DNA of 64,000 nt, from contig DHUL01000044.1 of NCBI GenBank assembly GCA_002409145.1, positions 33,084 through 97,083 of the forward strand, in the 5' to 3' direction. The notes under the pieces were generated by a model that was not told where the DNA came from, did not search any database, and saw only the letters and a list, made by a program, of their open reading frames with translations. Every line of letters begins with the position of its first letter. The first letter of the stretch is position 1. The DNA is from Bacteroidales bacterium UBA5235. Lineage in GTDB: Bacteria; Bacteroidota; Bacteroidia; Bacteroidales; VadinHA17. A program made the translations under genes and the position numbers. Shown in pieces: positions 16,986-24,995 of the stretch.

Positions 16986-17456
16986 TCAGTTTCCGGATTT
17001 CCTCATCCTGTTACGCTCCTGCCGCCGGAGTATCAGGTATGTAATCAGTCCGGCAACAGATGACACGATCAGTGCCAGGATAAGACTGCCTGTGACGAAC
17101 TGCAGCATCCCTTCAGTGACATCTCTGAAGTCGGTGATACTGTTTAATTCAGGATCTATGGCTCCGCTGCCCAATATTATTCCTCCGAACAGGTAGCTTC
17201 CATAGATAATAAAAGGGATCAGTGGTGGCAGGCTTATGGCGCTGGAACCGATTGTCAGTATCTTGTTAAGCCTGAAAAGATAACTTGCTGCAATTGCAGT
17301 CACCGTCTGAAATCCCCATATGGGTGACAGGCCTATGAATACACCTGTTGCAACAGACAGGGTCTTGCACCTTTTTGTGCCAGAGGTTGATAATAACTCT
17401 GCTATAACATTCGCGAGGTTTTCCTTCAGGCTGCTCCTGTTTTCCTTTTCATTCAT
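16986..17456 (-). CDS. DUF2062 membrane protein
   Basis: A 156-residue protein with about three membrane segments and the DUF2062 pattern VATGVFIGLSPIWGFQTV followed by RLNKILTIGSSAISLPPLIP. The family's function is not known; it is often next to glycosyltransferases or lipid-related genes. Here it follows two small unknown genes on the same strand and precedes the REC-kinase gene by 69 bp. The C-terminal tail is basic and cytosolic. Confidence 0.8.
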   Translation of the reverse strand: MNEKENRSSLKENLANVIAELLSTSGTKRCKTLSVATGVFIGLSPIWGFQTVTAIAASYLFRLNKILTIGSSAISLPPLIPFIIYGSYLFGGIILGSGAIDPELNSITDFRDVTEGMLQFVTGSLILALIVSSVAGLITYLILRRQERNRMRKSGN

Positions 17457-17526
17457 GCATCGGGAATTGTCAGTGCTTCACCTGGACATCGCGGAGGCGT
17501 TAATGTGATCCTTCTCAAGAGGCTTT

Positions 17527-17850
17527 TTATGGATTAAAGTTAATTCTCTTTGCAATTGTCCTGTCCCTCCAAATAAGGTTGTTGTACAAATATAGATCAA
17601 TTTGCAGGTTCAGGCAATCACCTTTCTGGTAACGGTTTCTGCATTCCAGCCACAGAACGAGGTACCTGCCATTATCATTAACGAAAGTACCGGAGAGGCT
17701 GCAGATGACAGTGCGCGGACTTTCAGGCAGTCCCTTCAGACTTCCTTGGGTCCGCGCCTGGCTTCCCTGACAGGGTAACAGTATGCCGGTTTCTGATGAC
17801 AATGCCAACAGAATAACTGCTCCGGCAACGGTGATTACAATCTTGTTCAC
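17527..17850 (-). CDS. Small exported protein of unknown function
   Basis: Unrecognised. The 107 residues begin with GTG at 17850 (no ATG in the frame), carry a hydrophobic signal segment (about 4-20) and three further Cys residues beyond the one after the signal. The C-terminal half (SLSGTFVNDNGRYLVLWLEC, LNLQIDLYLYNNLIW) looks beta-rich. The start lies 12 bp after the stop of the upstream unknown gene, so they are probably one transcript. Nothing else can be assigned. Confidence 0.5.
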   Translation of the reverse strand: MNKIVITVAGAVILLALSSETGILLPCQGSQARTQGSLKGLPESPRTVICSLSGTFVNDNGRYLVLWLECRNRYQKGDCLNLQIDLYLYNNLIWRDRTIAKRINFNP

Positions 17851-17862
17851 AGTTGGTGGATT

Positions 17863-18303
17863 CTATCGGTAACCGTTGACAACAAACTCGCATTTATTGC
17901 TTTCCCACAGGGTTGATTCGACAATAAGAGAGTATCCTCCATCAAGACTTTCAACCTGTGCTCTGACGGGATTGATACAGTAGATGTTGCAGGGTCTGGG
18001 CAGGTTCATCTTCTTCGCGATGGCGCAGAGGAGGCATGTCTGGCCCGTGGCTGTGAGCTTCTCTTCTCCCTCTTCAATATCCCAGGAGATGCAACCAAAC
18101 ACCTCTGAGAAGGTATTAAAGACTCCTGCCGGGGTGGTGATCTGCAGCTGTGCCAGCTGGCCTTTGGCCGCCATCCTCTGTTCCTTTTCCTTTTGAGCTT
18201 CAACGTCGGCAAGGATACCGGCTTCAGAGTAGCGTCTGACTGAATCTGCAAGTACTGCCGCGTAGAATAGCTGCAGCATTTTTAATCTTTTTTCCGTTTC
18301 CAT
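17863..18303 (-). CDS. Conserved-looking cytosolic protein with a Cys cluster, function unknown
   Basis: 146 residues from ATG 18303; a longer reading from a TTG at 18330 would place translation inside the promoter box. An N-terminal helical part (RLKMLQLFYAAVLADSVRRY) is followed by GQTCLLCAIAKKMNLPRPCN and more Cys. The layout faintly recalls proteins of the L-2-amino-thiazoline-4-carboxylate hydrolase type, or 4-vinyl-reductase-like sensors, but I cannot confirm either. The Cys residues could bind metal or a cofactor. Divergent from the LuxR regulator, which may control it. Confidence 0.55.
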   Translation of the reverse strand: METEKRLKMLQLFYAAVLADSVRRYSEAGILADVEAQKEKEQRMAAKGQLAQLQITTPAGVFNTFSEVFGCISWDIEEGEEKLTATGQTCLLCAIAKKMNLPRPCNIYCINPVRAQVESLDGGYSLIVESTLWESNKCEFVVNGYR

Positions 18304-18327
18304 TATTTTATGGTTAAGTTTGTTATG

Positions 18328-18358
18328 CAAAGTTGGGGCGGCCCGGAATGCCGCTCAA
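18328..18358 (-). promoter_or_regulatory. Promoter TTG-N20-CAACTTTG for the unknown-gene group
   Basis: On the minus strand, TTG (18358-18356) is 20 bp from CAACTTTG (18335-18328), one mismatch from TAnnTTTG. It would start transcription about 18-20 nt before the ATG at 18303, which supports that start. Confidence 0.5.
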
Positions 18359-18379
18359 TAGTGATCAATCATCATTTTC

Positions 18380-19147
18380 ATGGACATTCAGTCACTGCAG
18401 AAGAGGATGACCAGGCTTCTCGACAGCCAGAGACCTTCACCCGAACACACTGATTATTCCATTCTGAACTACCATATGCGGCTGCTTGAGCAGATAGCCC
18501 TGATGGAAAACAGTTCAATGACGATATACGATCTCCTTCAGAAGAAGTACGTCTTTGTCCGTAACCGGTTCCGTGAGCTGATTGATTATGATGAGGAGGC
18601 TGCTGCCGAGCAGGGTTATGCCTTTTTTTTCCGTTTGATGCACCCTGACGACATCTCTTTTGTGCTTGACACGACTATAAGAGCCATTGAACATATTACC
18701 GGGCTGCCTCCCGCAGGACGAAAGGATTACAAGACCATCTTCGAGTTCAGGTTGAGAAACCGCGAAGGAAGGTATATCAGGTTTATCCAGCAACTGGTAA
18801 ATCTCGAACTGGATCTGCAGGGGAATATGTGGCTGGTACTTATCGTGATGGATATTAATCCGAATCAGCAGGGAGGGAAGCAGATGCTGCGCAGCACGGT
18901 GAACATGAAGACAGGGAAGGTAGTGCCGTTCACCGAAGAAATTGAGGAGAAGCAGTCGCAGCTCACAAAAAGGGAGATAGAGATCCTCGGGTTGCTTGCC
19001 AGGGGTATGGTAAGCAAGGAGATTGCCGAAGAACTTTTTATCAGTGTCAACACGGTGAATAATCATCGCCAGAGGATCATAGAAAAAATGGATGTGGCCA
19101 ATACCTCGGAAGCCCTTAACTATGCAATGAGAATAGGAATAATATAA
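18380..19147 (+). CDS. PAS-like sensor with LuxR-type DNA-binding domain
   Basis: Transcription regulator of 255 residues. Residues about 45-165 look like a PAS fold (DEEAAAEQGYAFFFRLMHPD, then a beta-rich part ending WLVLIVMDINP), and the C-terminal GerE/LuxR helix-turn-helix is clear (LTKREIEILGLLARGMVSKE followed by ISVNTVNNHRQRIIEKM). This combination is frequent in Bacteroidetes. The ligand is unknown. It shares a 76-bp divergent region with the Cys-cluster unknown gene and is followed closely by the MazG-like gene. Confidence 0.85.
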   Translation: MDIQSLQKRMTRLLDSQRPSPEHTDYSILNYHMRLLEQIALMENSSMTIYDLLQKKYVFVRNRFRELIDYDEEAAAEQGYAFFFRLMHPDDISFVLDTTIRAIEHITGLPPAGRKDYKTIFEFRLRNREGRYIRFIQQLVNLELDLQGNMWLVLIVMDINPNQQGGKQMLRSTVNMKTGKVVPFTEEIEEKQSQLTKREIEILGLLARGMVSKEIAEELFISVNTVNNHRQRIIEKMDVANTSEALNYAMRIGII

Positions 19148-19160
19148 AGTGAGATTTGAG

Positions 19161-19499
19161 ATGAGTGATTTTCAGATGCTGATTGATGAGCTTGTTAAAT
19201 TTCGCGATGCCAGGCAGTGGGAACAGTTTCACAACACCAAGGATCTTGCGCTTGCGCTGTCAATAGAGGCTGCCGAGCTGAACGAGCTCTTCTTATGGAA
19301 GCCGGTTGCCGAGTGTGAGAATGTTGACAGGGCCAGGCTAAGGGAGGAGCTTGCCGATGTATTTGCCTACGGCCTGTTGCTTGCCGGCAAGCACGGCCTT
19401 GACGTCAGGGAGATAGTCCTTGAAAAGATCAGGAAGAACAACGAGAAGTACCCGGTTGACAAGTCAAAGGGTTCGGCAAGGAAGTACAATGAGCTGTGA
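19161..19499 (+). CDS. MazG-like nucleotide pyrophosphohydrolase (dCTPase/RS21-C6 type)
   Basis: 112-residue all-alpha NTP pyrophosphohydrolase that would clear non-canonical or excess (d)NTPs. The metal site is seen as SIEAAELNELFLW and LREELADVFAYGLLLA, with KIRKNNEKYP near the end, typical of the dCTPase/RS21-C6 branch. I start at ATG 19161; a GTG at 19149 directly after the LuxR stop would add four residues. Only 1-13 bp separate it from the LuxR gene, so they are probably co-transcribed. Confidence 0.88.
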   Translation: MSDFQMLIDELVKFRDARQWEQFHNTKDLALALSIEAAELNELFLWKPVAECENVDRARLREELADVFAYGLLLAGKHGLDVREIVLEKIRKNNEKYPVDKSKGSARKYNEL

Positions 19500-19544
19500 T
19501 TGCTTTCAGGAGGGTGGCGAACCTCAGTAACCTTATAAGATTGA

Positions 19545-20057
19545 ATGATGATAAAACTGTTGTCTGGCGATATTACGAAGATCGCAGTTGATGCGATAGT
19601 CAACGCAGCAAATTCCACCCTGCTCGGAGGGGGCGGGGTTGACGGAGCAATTCACAGGGCTGGAGGCAAGAGTGTCCTGGACGAATGCATGAGGATAGTT
19701 GAAAGGCAGGGAGGCTGCCCGCCGGGAGAGGCAGTGATAACGATGGCCGGGAAGTTACCGGCCAGGCATGTCATCCATACAGTAGGACCGGTATGGCACG
19801 GTGGCATGAACAATGAAGATCAGCTGCTCACAAACGCATATAACAACTCGTTGAGGCTTGCGGTGGAGAACGGAGCAAAAACCGTTGCATTTCCCAATAT
19901 CAGCACCGGAGTATATTGCTTTCCGAAAGAGAGGGCGGCAAGGATCGCAATCGAAGCAGTCCGGAAGTTTCTAAAATCCGACAAAACCCTGAATGAAGTG
20001 GTTTTCGTTTGTTTTGACCGGGAGAATTATGAAATATATGAGCGACTGTTGAAGTAA
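19545..20057 (+). CDS. Macro-domain protein (ADP-ribose/O-acetyl-ADP-ribose deacetylase type)
   Basis: 170-residue single macro domain of the YmdB/MacroD type. The binding loops are present: [20 protein letters not shown] at the start, [16 protein letters not shown], and [15 protein letters not shown]. Such proteins remove the acetyl group from O-acetyl-ADP-ribose or reverse mono-ADP-ribosylation. It follows the MazG-like gene by 45 bp, so the pair may form a small nucleotide-metabolite clean-up unit. Start ATG 19545, with a second ATG at 19548. Confidence 0.92.
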   Translation: MMIKLLSGDITKIAVDAIVNAANSTLLGGGGVDGAIHRAGGKSVLDECMRIVERQGGCPPGEAVITMAGKLPARHVIHTVGPVWHGGMNNEDQLLTNAYNNSLRLAVENGAKTVAFPNISTGVYCFPKERAARIAIEAVRKFLKSDKTLNEVVFVCFDRENYEIYERLLK

Positions 20058-20105
20058 GAAGTTAGATTATTTCCACATTTGTGCTATAATTTAAACCTGA
20101 TAGCC

Positions 20106-20744
20106 ATGCAAAGTGCAGAAAGCCTGAAAAAGAGAATAGAAATGGAACAGAGAAATGATTCCAAAAGAGAAGCTCCTTCCGGCACAGCGACAATTAAACT
20201 GGGTGATGATTCAGGTTCAGGTGAAATTCTTGTTTTTACGTCCCTTTGTAATGTTTATAAGGTTCAGAAGAAGGAGATCCTGGACAAGGTACAGGCATTG
20301 CAGAAGATTGACCTCGAACCGGGAGAGAGACCGATTTATCTTACCGGAGAAAAGAGATACAAGGGCTTCCTGATCGTGGCATTTGAAAATGGGAAAATAG
20401 GGAAGATTTCCATGGGAAGCTATCAGACCGAGTATGCCAGGAAAAAACTGAAGAGTGCCTTCAACAGCGAATCACGGCTGATCTTCATTGAACTGATTGA
20501 GCAAGACATTGACCTTGTAAGCATGAGCAGCATTAAAAAGGTAGTTGTATTCAACACATCCCTGATCAATGCAGTGGAGAGCAGGACAACGAAGGGTGTA
20601 CAGCTGATGAAACCGAAGGACGGCAGCGTCATGATAAAGGTCAGCAGGCTGGAAAACACAAAACTGGCTGATCCTGAATACTACCGTAAGAGTGACTCGC
20701 TCAATGCAATCGGATTTTACCTGAAGCCGGGGGATGAAGTCTGA
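20106..20744 (+). CDS. Free-standing protein resembling the GyrA/ParC C-terminal beta-pinwheel
   Basis: 212 residues from ATG 20106 (a TTG at 20079 would add nine). After a charged helical start (MQSAESLKKRIEMEQRNDSK) come repeated blade-like units: ILVFTSLCNVYKVQKKEIL, GFLIVAFENGKIGKISMGSY, KKVVVFNTSLINAVE with TTKGVQLMKPKDGSV. This style (hydrophobic strand, Asn/Cys-x-aromatic, basic strand) is that of the DNA-wrapping domain of type IIA topoisomerases. No breakage-reunion domain and no GyrA box are present. It may wrap DNA alone or regulate a topoisomerase; both are inference. Confidence 0.55.
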   Translation: MQSAESLKKRIEMEQRNDSKREAPSGTATIKLGDDSGSGEILVFTSLCNVYKVQKKEILDKVQALQKIDLEPGERPIYLTGEKRYKGFLIVAFENGKIGKISMGSYQTEYARKKLKSAFNSESRLIFIELIEQDIDLVSMSSIKKVVVFNTSLINAVESRTTKGVQLMKPKDGSVMIKVSRLENTKLADPEYYRKSDSLNAIGFYLKPGDEV

Positions 20745-20785
20745 TTCTCTGCATGGATCAGTCCCATTCCGGATTCATGGCCCCT

Positions 20786-20887
20786 TCACATTTTTACTGA
20801 CATCATAAACATAAATGCAGCAACAATCCTGAGCAATCCATGCATGTAAGGCGACCAGGAGATCCATTTGTCTGTCAGATTTTTCAT
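20786..20887 (-). pseudogene. Probable N-terminal stub of a DoxX-family gene
   Basis: A 33-codon frame from ATG 20887 to TGA 20786 reads MKNLTDKWISWSPYMHGLLR then IVAAFMFM, which matches how DoxX-family membrane proteins begin (first helix LLRIVAAFLFM). Normal DoxX proteins are about 130-150 residues; here nothing recognisable follows the stop. Likely a remnant after deletion. The short match makes this tentative. Confidence 0.4.
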
Positions 20888-21108
20888 TTTACATCATTTT
20901 ATGTCTTCGATTTGAAATTTCCGGTAGTTATCTGGTAAAAAACAAACCCCGCACCAGGAAAGTTTCACTTTCTTCGGTAATACAAAACATAGTACACTGA
21001 AAAAGATGCTAATGAGATAAATACCAAGCTGAGGATATTGAAAATGTTCAACCGACTGTTTTATTGGCCTGTCGCTTTCAACCGCCAGAGGCTGACGCGG
21101 TGGGCAAT
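20888..21108. other. Intergenic stretch with no recognised gene
   Basis: With the DoxX stub this belongs to a 400-bp gap between the pinwheel gene and the tRNA-Pro. A 103-codon minus-strand frame runs through it, but its N-terminal third lies over the terminator and the tRNA gene, so I do not treat it as real. I see no RNA gene or repeat here. Confidence 0.5.
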
Positions 21109-21145
21109 AAAAAAACCACCGCAGGACTCCCTGCGGTGGTTTTTT
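21109..21145. terminator. Bidirectional hairpin terminator after tRNA-Pro
   Basis: Perfect 10-bp stem (21116-21125 with 21130-21139), 4-nt loop, seven A on one side (21109-21115) and six T on the other (21140-21145). On the minus strand it directly follows the tRNA-Pro CCA end. Confidence 0.9.
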
Positions 21146-21220
21146 GGTCGGGGTGAGAAGACTCGAACTTCCGGCCCCTACGTCCCGAACGTAGTACGCT
21201 ACCAACTGCGCTACACCCCG
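21145..21220 (-). tRNA. tRNA-Pro (anticodon CGG)
   Basis: Cloverleaf on the minus strand: acceptor CGGGGTG paired with CACCCCG, D arm AGCGCAGTTGGTAGCG, anticodon stem CTACG/CGTAG around loop TTCGGGA (anticodon CGG, reads CCG), and T arm with TTCGAGT. Discriminator A at 21148, and CCA is present in the DNA at 21147-21145 directly before the terminator. A TATTTTTG box on the minus strand (21291-21284) could be its -7 element. Confidence 0.93.
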
Positions 21221-21362
21221 ATACGTCTTCCGGATCCGTCAGCCGGCGGAAGCAGAGGACTACCCGAATAAAATTCAGGTTCGCAAAAATAATAAAATTT
21301 TTGTCCTGAAGGAACTTTTTGACTATTTCTCAATTAACACTATGTTTCTGAAAATCTTTTGA

Positions 21363-22271
21363 CTATTGATGATCAATGCCGATATCAAGCATCGATTCAG
21401 GATCTTCAACCGGTTCGATGTGTGTGAAAACTGTCGTTGGCGAATCAGGAAACAGCATCCGGACATCCTTTTCTACTTTCTCGGCAAGCATGTGTCCCTG
21501 GTGAAGATTCCACTTTCCAGGCATCTGCAGGTGCACTGAAATGAATTTCCTCTGTCCTGACTGTCTGGTCAGCAGGGAGTGGAATGTTAAATTCTGTTGC
21601 CCGTAGCCTTCAAGAATACCGGTAATTTTCCGTATCTCATTTTGCGGCAGCGAAGTATCGAGCAAGCCCATTGCTGACTTTCTCATGAGCTGATAACCTG
21701 TCCAGACAATATTCAGGGCAACTCCAATAGCAACAATGGCATCAAGAATCATCCATCCGGTCAGTTTGACAAGTGCAATTCCAAGGAGGACGCCTGCAGA
21801 AGTCATGACATCTGTCCTTAAGTGTTTGCCATCAGCTTCCAGGGTTATTGAGTTGTGTTTTTGCCCGTTTCTGATCAGGATGATTGAGACGACGAGGTTA
21901 ATCAATGAGGCGCTTAAAGCAATTATCAGCCCTATTCCTAATTTTTCAAGAGGCTGCGGATCAATGATCCTTGGTACGGCTGACCAGATAATGGTGCCAG
22001 CCGCAAGGACGATCAGACCGCCCTCAATTGCGCTGGAAAAATATTCAGCCTTATTATGTCCGAATTCATGCCTCTCGTCAGGCGGCTTTTCTGCAAGGTT
22101 CAGCATGAACAGAGCAACAAGAGCGGCAGCGAGGTTAACGCATGACTCCAGGCCGTCAGAAAGAAGTCCTACTGAATTTGTAAGAAAATATGCTGTAAGC
22201 TTTATGGATATTGTAGCAACTGCAGCAGCAATTGAGAGATAAATGAATTTTCTGAGTGATGAAGAGGCCAT
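21363..22271 (-). CDS. Cation diffusion facilitator family transporter
   Basis: Divalent-metal/proton antiporter of 302 residues in the cytoplasmic membrane. About six membrane segments; site residues in TM2 (LLSDGLESCVN) and TM5 (EADGKHLRTDVMTSAG); HEFGHNKAEYFSS on the loop before TM3 as in the CDF family; and a C-terminal cytosolic ferredoxin-like domain ending near HIEP (about 205-290). Zn, Mn, Fe or Co could be the ion. Monocistronic, with the stop just before a repeated CTTTTGACTATT motif. Confidence 0.92.
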   Translation of the reverse strand: MASSSLRKFIYLSIAAAVATISIKLTAYFLTNSVGLLSDGLESCVNLAAALVALFMLNLAEKPPDERHEFGHNKAEYFSSAIEGGLIVLAAGTIIWSAVPRIIDPQPLEKLGIGLIIALSASLINLVVSIILIRNGQKHNSITLEADGKHLRTDVMTSAGVLLGIALVKLTGWMILDAIVAIGVALNIVWTGYQLMRKSAMGLLDTSLPQNEIRKITGILEGYGQQNLTFHSLLTRQSGQRKFISVHLQMPGKWNLHQGHMLAEKVEKDVRMLFPDSPTTVFTHIEPVEDPESMLDIGIDHQ

Positions 22272-22424
22272 TAAATCTGTCCCGGTTTGTTCAGTAAATT
22301 TAGGATTTCTGCAGGACCTTCAGCATTTCCGGTATTTCATTGTGAATTCAATTATCTGAGCGGAAAAGCAATAGTCTGAAGTGAATTTTTTAATTGCTGG
22401 TGTGTTGTGAAAGGAGCTTTTTGA

Positions 22425-22814
22425 CTATTTATGAGTAAGCTCGGCGATCTTGTGATGCAAATCGTTACTGCTCACCGGCTTGGGCAGGTAATCAGTACAG
22501 CCTGCCTCCAGTGCCCGCTTCCGGTCATCGGGGAAAGCATATGCCGTGACAGCTACAATCGGCAGCATGCCATAACCATCCTCGGCACGCAGTCTGCGCG
22601 TCAGCGAGAGCCCGTCCTCATCACCTTTAAGAGAGATGTCCATCAACACAAGATCAAACTTCCGGTCATGAAGCTGATCCCATGCTTCTGCGGCGGATTC
22701 GGCCACAGCAGTGTCATACAGGCCTGACAGCAGCTTTGTGAAATAAAGCTGACTATGCGGGTCATCCTCAACAATAAGTATGGTCATGCGCTTTGATGAT
22801 GACGGGTCCTTCAT
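22425..22814 (-). CDS. Stand-alone receiver-domain response regulator
   Basis: 129 residues, one CheY-like receiver domain: acidic Glu16-Asp17-Asp18 (LIVEDDPHS), phospho-acceptor Asp59 (LVLMDISLKGDEDG), Thr in VAVTAYAFPDD and Lys in YLPKPVS. No output domain. Its ATG overlaps the stop of the DUF362 ferredoxin gene by 4 bp, so it is translationally coupled. It may be a phosphorelay intermediate or a partner of a hybrid kinase elsewhere. Confidence 0.92.
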   Translation of the reverse strand: MKDPSSSKRMTILIVEDDPHSQLYFTKLLSGLYDTAVAESAAEAWDQLHDRKFDLVLMDISLKGDEDGLSLTRRLRAEDGYGMLPIVAVTAYAFPDDRKRALEAGCTDYLPKPVSSNDLHHKIAELTHK

Positions 22815-23926
22815 ATCTTAATCAGTTTGTATGATAAAGATCCAAGTTTAATCTTTTCCCCGTGAAGGAGTCCCGTTTTCCAGTCGGTGCTGCCATGCAC
22901 CAGCCGGAATTTATCCTCTCCGCGGAGATCATTGCCGTTTTCCTTCTCCCGCAAATGCCGTGCCGCAGGTGCATTCATCACCATATCGACACTGGCCTTG
23001 TCAAGGGCCACAGGGTCAGTTGAAGCTGCAATTCCTATATCCTCCACCAGCGGTCTGTCGTTATGCCCCCAGCAGTCGCAATCGGGCGATACATCCATGA
23101 TGAAGTTCACATGCAGTGCCGGTTTATCCCTGACCACAGCATAGGCATATTCGGCAATCTTTCTGTTCAGTGCGTCACTCTCGGAGTTCCCCTGCACCCT
23201 CGCAGCATCAAACTGGCAGACAGCCACGCACTGGCCGCAGCCTGTGCATCTGTCATAATCGATATAAGCCTTTCTGTCATCACCCAGGTGAACGGCATCA
23301 TGGGCACAATTGTTTACGCATATTTTGCAGCCGGTACAGTTCTTCTGGTAAATGAAGGGAGGATTCCCGGAGTGCAGGAAAAGCTTTCCTCCAACCGAGG
23401 CACAGCCCATCCCGAGGTTCTTCAGGGCACCACCGAAACCGGTCTGCTCATGCCCCTTGAAGTGGCTCATTGAAATAATTATATCTGCATCGGAAATTGC
23501 TGTACCGATCATTGCCTTTCGCGTATAATCAAGGTTGACTTCTATCTCACGGTAGTCAGTTCCCTTTATTCCGTCGGCTATTACCACATGGCACCCGGCA
23601 CTCAGGGGGTTGTAACCGTTGGAGAACGCGGCATTAAGGTGGTCGGGGGCATTGTTCCTCTCCCCTGAATAAAGCGTGTTGCAATCTGTCAGATAAGGCT
23701 TGCCGCCCCTCTCCCTTACCATGGAAGCCACCTTTGCTGCAAAGTTGGGTCTTAGATATGCAAGATTGCCCGGCTCGCCAAAATGGATCTTTATGGCAGT
23801 CATCTTACGGTTGAAATCCATTTTTTCAAAACCGGCAGCCTTCACCAGCCTCTCCAGCTTCTTAAGCAGGTTCAGTGATGATGTGCAGTGCATATCTGTA
23901 AAAAATACCTCTGAAGTTTCCATCAT
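22811..23926 (-). CDS. DUF362 protein with two 4Fe-4S ferredoxin clusters
   Basis: 371 residues. The DUF362 domain (about 1-190) includes IKIHFGEPGNLAYLRP, MSHFKGHEQTGFGGALKNLG and GCASVGGK, followed by two CxxCxxCxxxC ferredoxin motifs (CTGCKICVNNC and CTGCGQCVAVC, about 195-240). Such proteins are common in anaerobes; the biochemical role is unknown, with an electron-transfer or Fe-S function expected. It lies 18 bp after pfkA and overlaps the response-regulator gene, so all three share a transcript. Confidence 0.88.
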   Translation of the reverse strand: MMETSEVFFTDMHCTSSLNLLKKLERLVKAAGFEKMDFNRKMTAIKIHFGEPGNLAYLRPNFAAKVASMVRERGGKPYLTDCNTLYSGERNNAPDHLNAAFSNGYNPLSAGCHVVIADGIKGTDYREIEVNLDYTRKAMIGTAISDADIIISMSHFKGHEQTGFGGALKNLGMGCASVGGKLFLHSGNPPFIYQKNCTGCKICVNNCAHDAVHLGDDRKAYIDYDRCTGCGQCVAVCQFDAARVQGNSESDALNRKIAEYAYAVVRDKPALHVNFIMDVSPDCDCWGHNDRPLVEDIGIAASTDPVALDKASVDMVMNAPAARHLREKENGNDLRGEDKFRLVHGSTDWKTGLLHGEKIKLGSLSYKLIKI

Positions 23927-23944
23927 ATAGTAAAAGGTGTGGGC

Positions 23945-24925
23945 TTAAACATTAAGTACATCAATTATGTCGACAAGCTGCTGGTTCAGCCCCTTGTGCA
24001 GTTTCACGGCTTTCCTGAACGGGACCAGCACTATTTCGTCATTCTGAAGTCCTACCATGACGCTTTGCTGCCCGTCAAGGAGTGCCTCTACGGCTGCATT
24101 ACCCAACCTGCTGGCGTTTACGCGGTCAAGCGCTGACGGCGACCCGCCGCGCTGCAGGTGTCCCAGTACAGCCACCCTCACCTCATAGCCCTTCAGCTGT
24201 GGTTTGAGTTTCTCGGCAATGGCAATTGCACCTCCTTCTTCATCTCCTTCTGCCACAATGATGATGTTGCTTGATTTTTTTCTCCTGTTGCCTGTCTCAA
24301 TCATCTTGCTGATGTCACGCGCATCACCCTTTAGTTCAGGCATGATGATAGCTTCAGCTCCGCAAGCGATTCCGCTGTAAAGGGCAATATGGCCTGCCTC
24401 GGCTCCCATTACCTCAACAAAGAACATCCTGTTGAGAGCGCTGGCAGTGTCACGGATCTTGTCAACAGCCTCCACCACAGTGTTAAGTGCGGTATCATAG
24501 CCTATGGTGTAGTCAGTACCGTAAATATCATTGTCTATAGTGCCGGGCACCCCCACAAACGGAATGTTGTACTCTTCGTTAAAAAGGCTGGCTCCCTTGA
24601 ATGAGCCGTCACCACCTATCACAACAACTCCGTCAATACCGGCAGCCTTCAGGTTGTCATATGCAACCTTCCTCCCCTCGGGAGTCCGGAATGCGTCGCA
24701 CCTGGCTGTCTTGAGTATTGTACCCCCCCGCTGAATGGTGTCTGAAACTGAGTGTGCGTATAGTGGTTTGAAATTGGCATTTATCATTCCAAGGTAACCG
24801 TTCCTGATACCGACTACCTCCAGCTTGTTATAGATTGCGGTTCGCGTCACAGCACGTATGGCTGCATTCATTCCGGGAGCGTCTCCACCCGATGTGAGAA
24901 CGCCTATCTTTTTAATTTTCCCCAT
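23945..24925 (-). CDS. pfkA: ATP-dependent 6-phosphofructokinase
   Basis: Converts fructose 6-phosphate to fructose 1,6-bisphosphate in glycolysis. The 326 residues are the standard bacterial length. ATP site IGVLTSGGDAPGMNAAIRA and GGDGS (the Gly marks the ATP form, since PPi-dependent enzymes usually have Asp), catalytic PGTIDNDIYGTDYTIGYDTA, and substrate residues MGAEAGH and LGHLQRGGSPSALDR are all present. The preceding gap of 70 bp to ispH has only a weak -7-like sequence, so it may be read from the upstream operon as well. Confidence 0.96.
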   Translation of the reverse strand: MGKIKKIGVLTSGGDAPGMNAAIRAVTRTAIYNKLEVVGIRNGYLGMINANFKPLYAHSVSDTIQRGGTILKTARCDAFRTPEGRKVAYDNLKAAGIDGVVVIGGDGSFKGASLFNEEYNIPFVGVPGTIDNDIYGTDYTIGYDTALNTVVEAVDKIRDTASALNRMFFVEVMGAEAGHIALYSGIACGAEAIIMPELKGDARDISKMIETGNRRKKSSNIIIVAEGDEEGGAIAIAEKLKPQLKGYEVRVAVLGHLQRGGSPSALDRVNASRLGNAAVEALLDGQQSVMVGLQNDEIVLVPFRKAVKLHKGLNQQLVDIIDVLNV

Positions 24926-24995
24926 TGTAAGAAATATTTATTGACGGTGCGAAATTACTACAATTTCATGCATTTTCAATTCAGAAATAACGATG

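Noticed and set aside
20894..21205. 103-codon minus-strand frame across the tRNA-Pro terminator
   Set aside because: Its N-terminal third covers the tRNA and hairpin; the rest has no recognisable family or promoter.
24926..24995. TAATTTCG near pfkA as a -7 box
   Set aside because: One mismatch in the conserved TTTG and no -33 partner; too weak to list.
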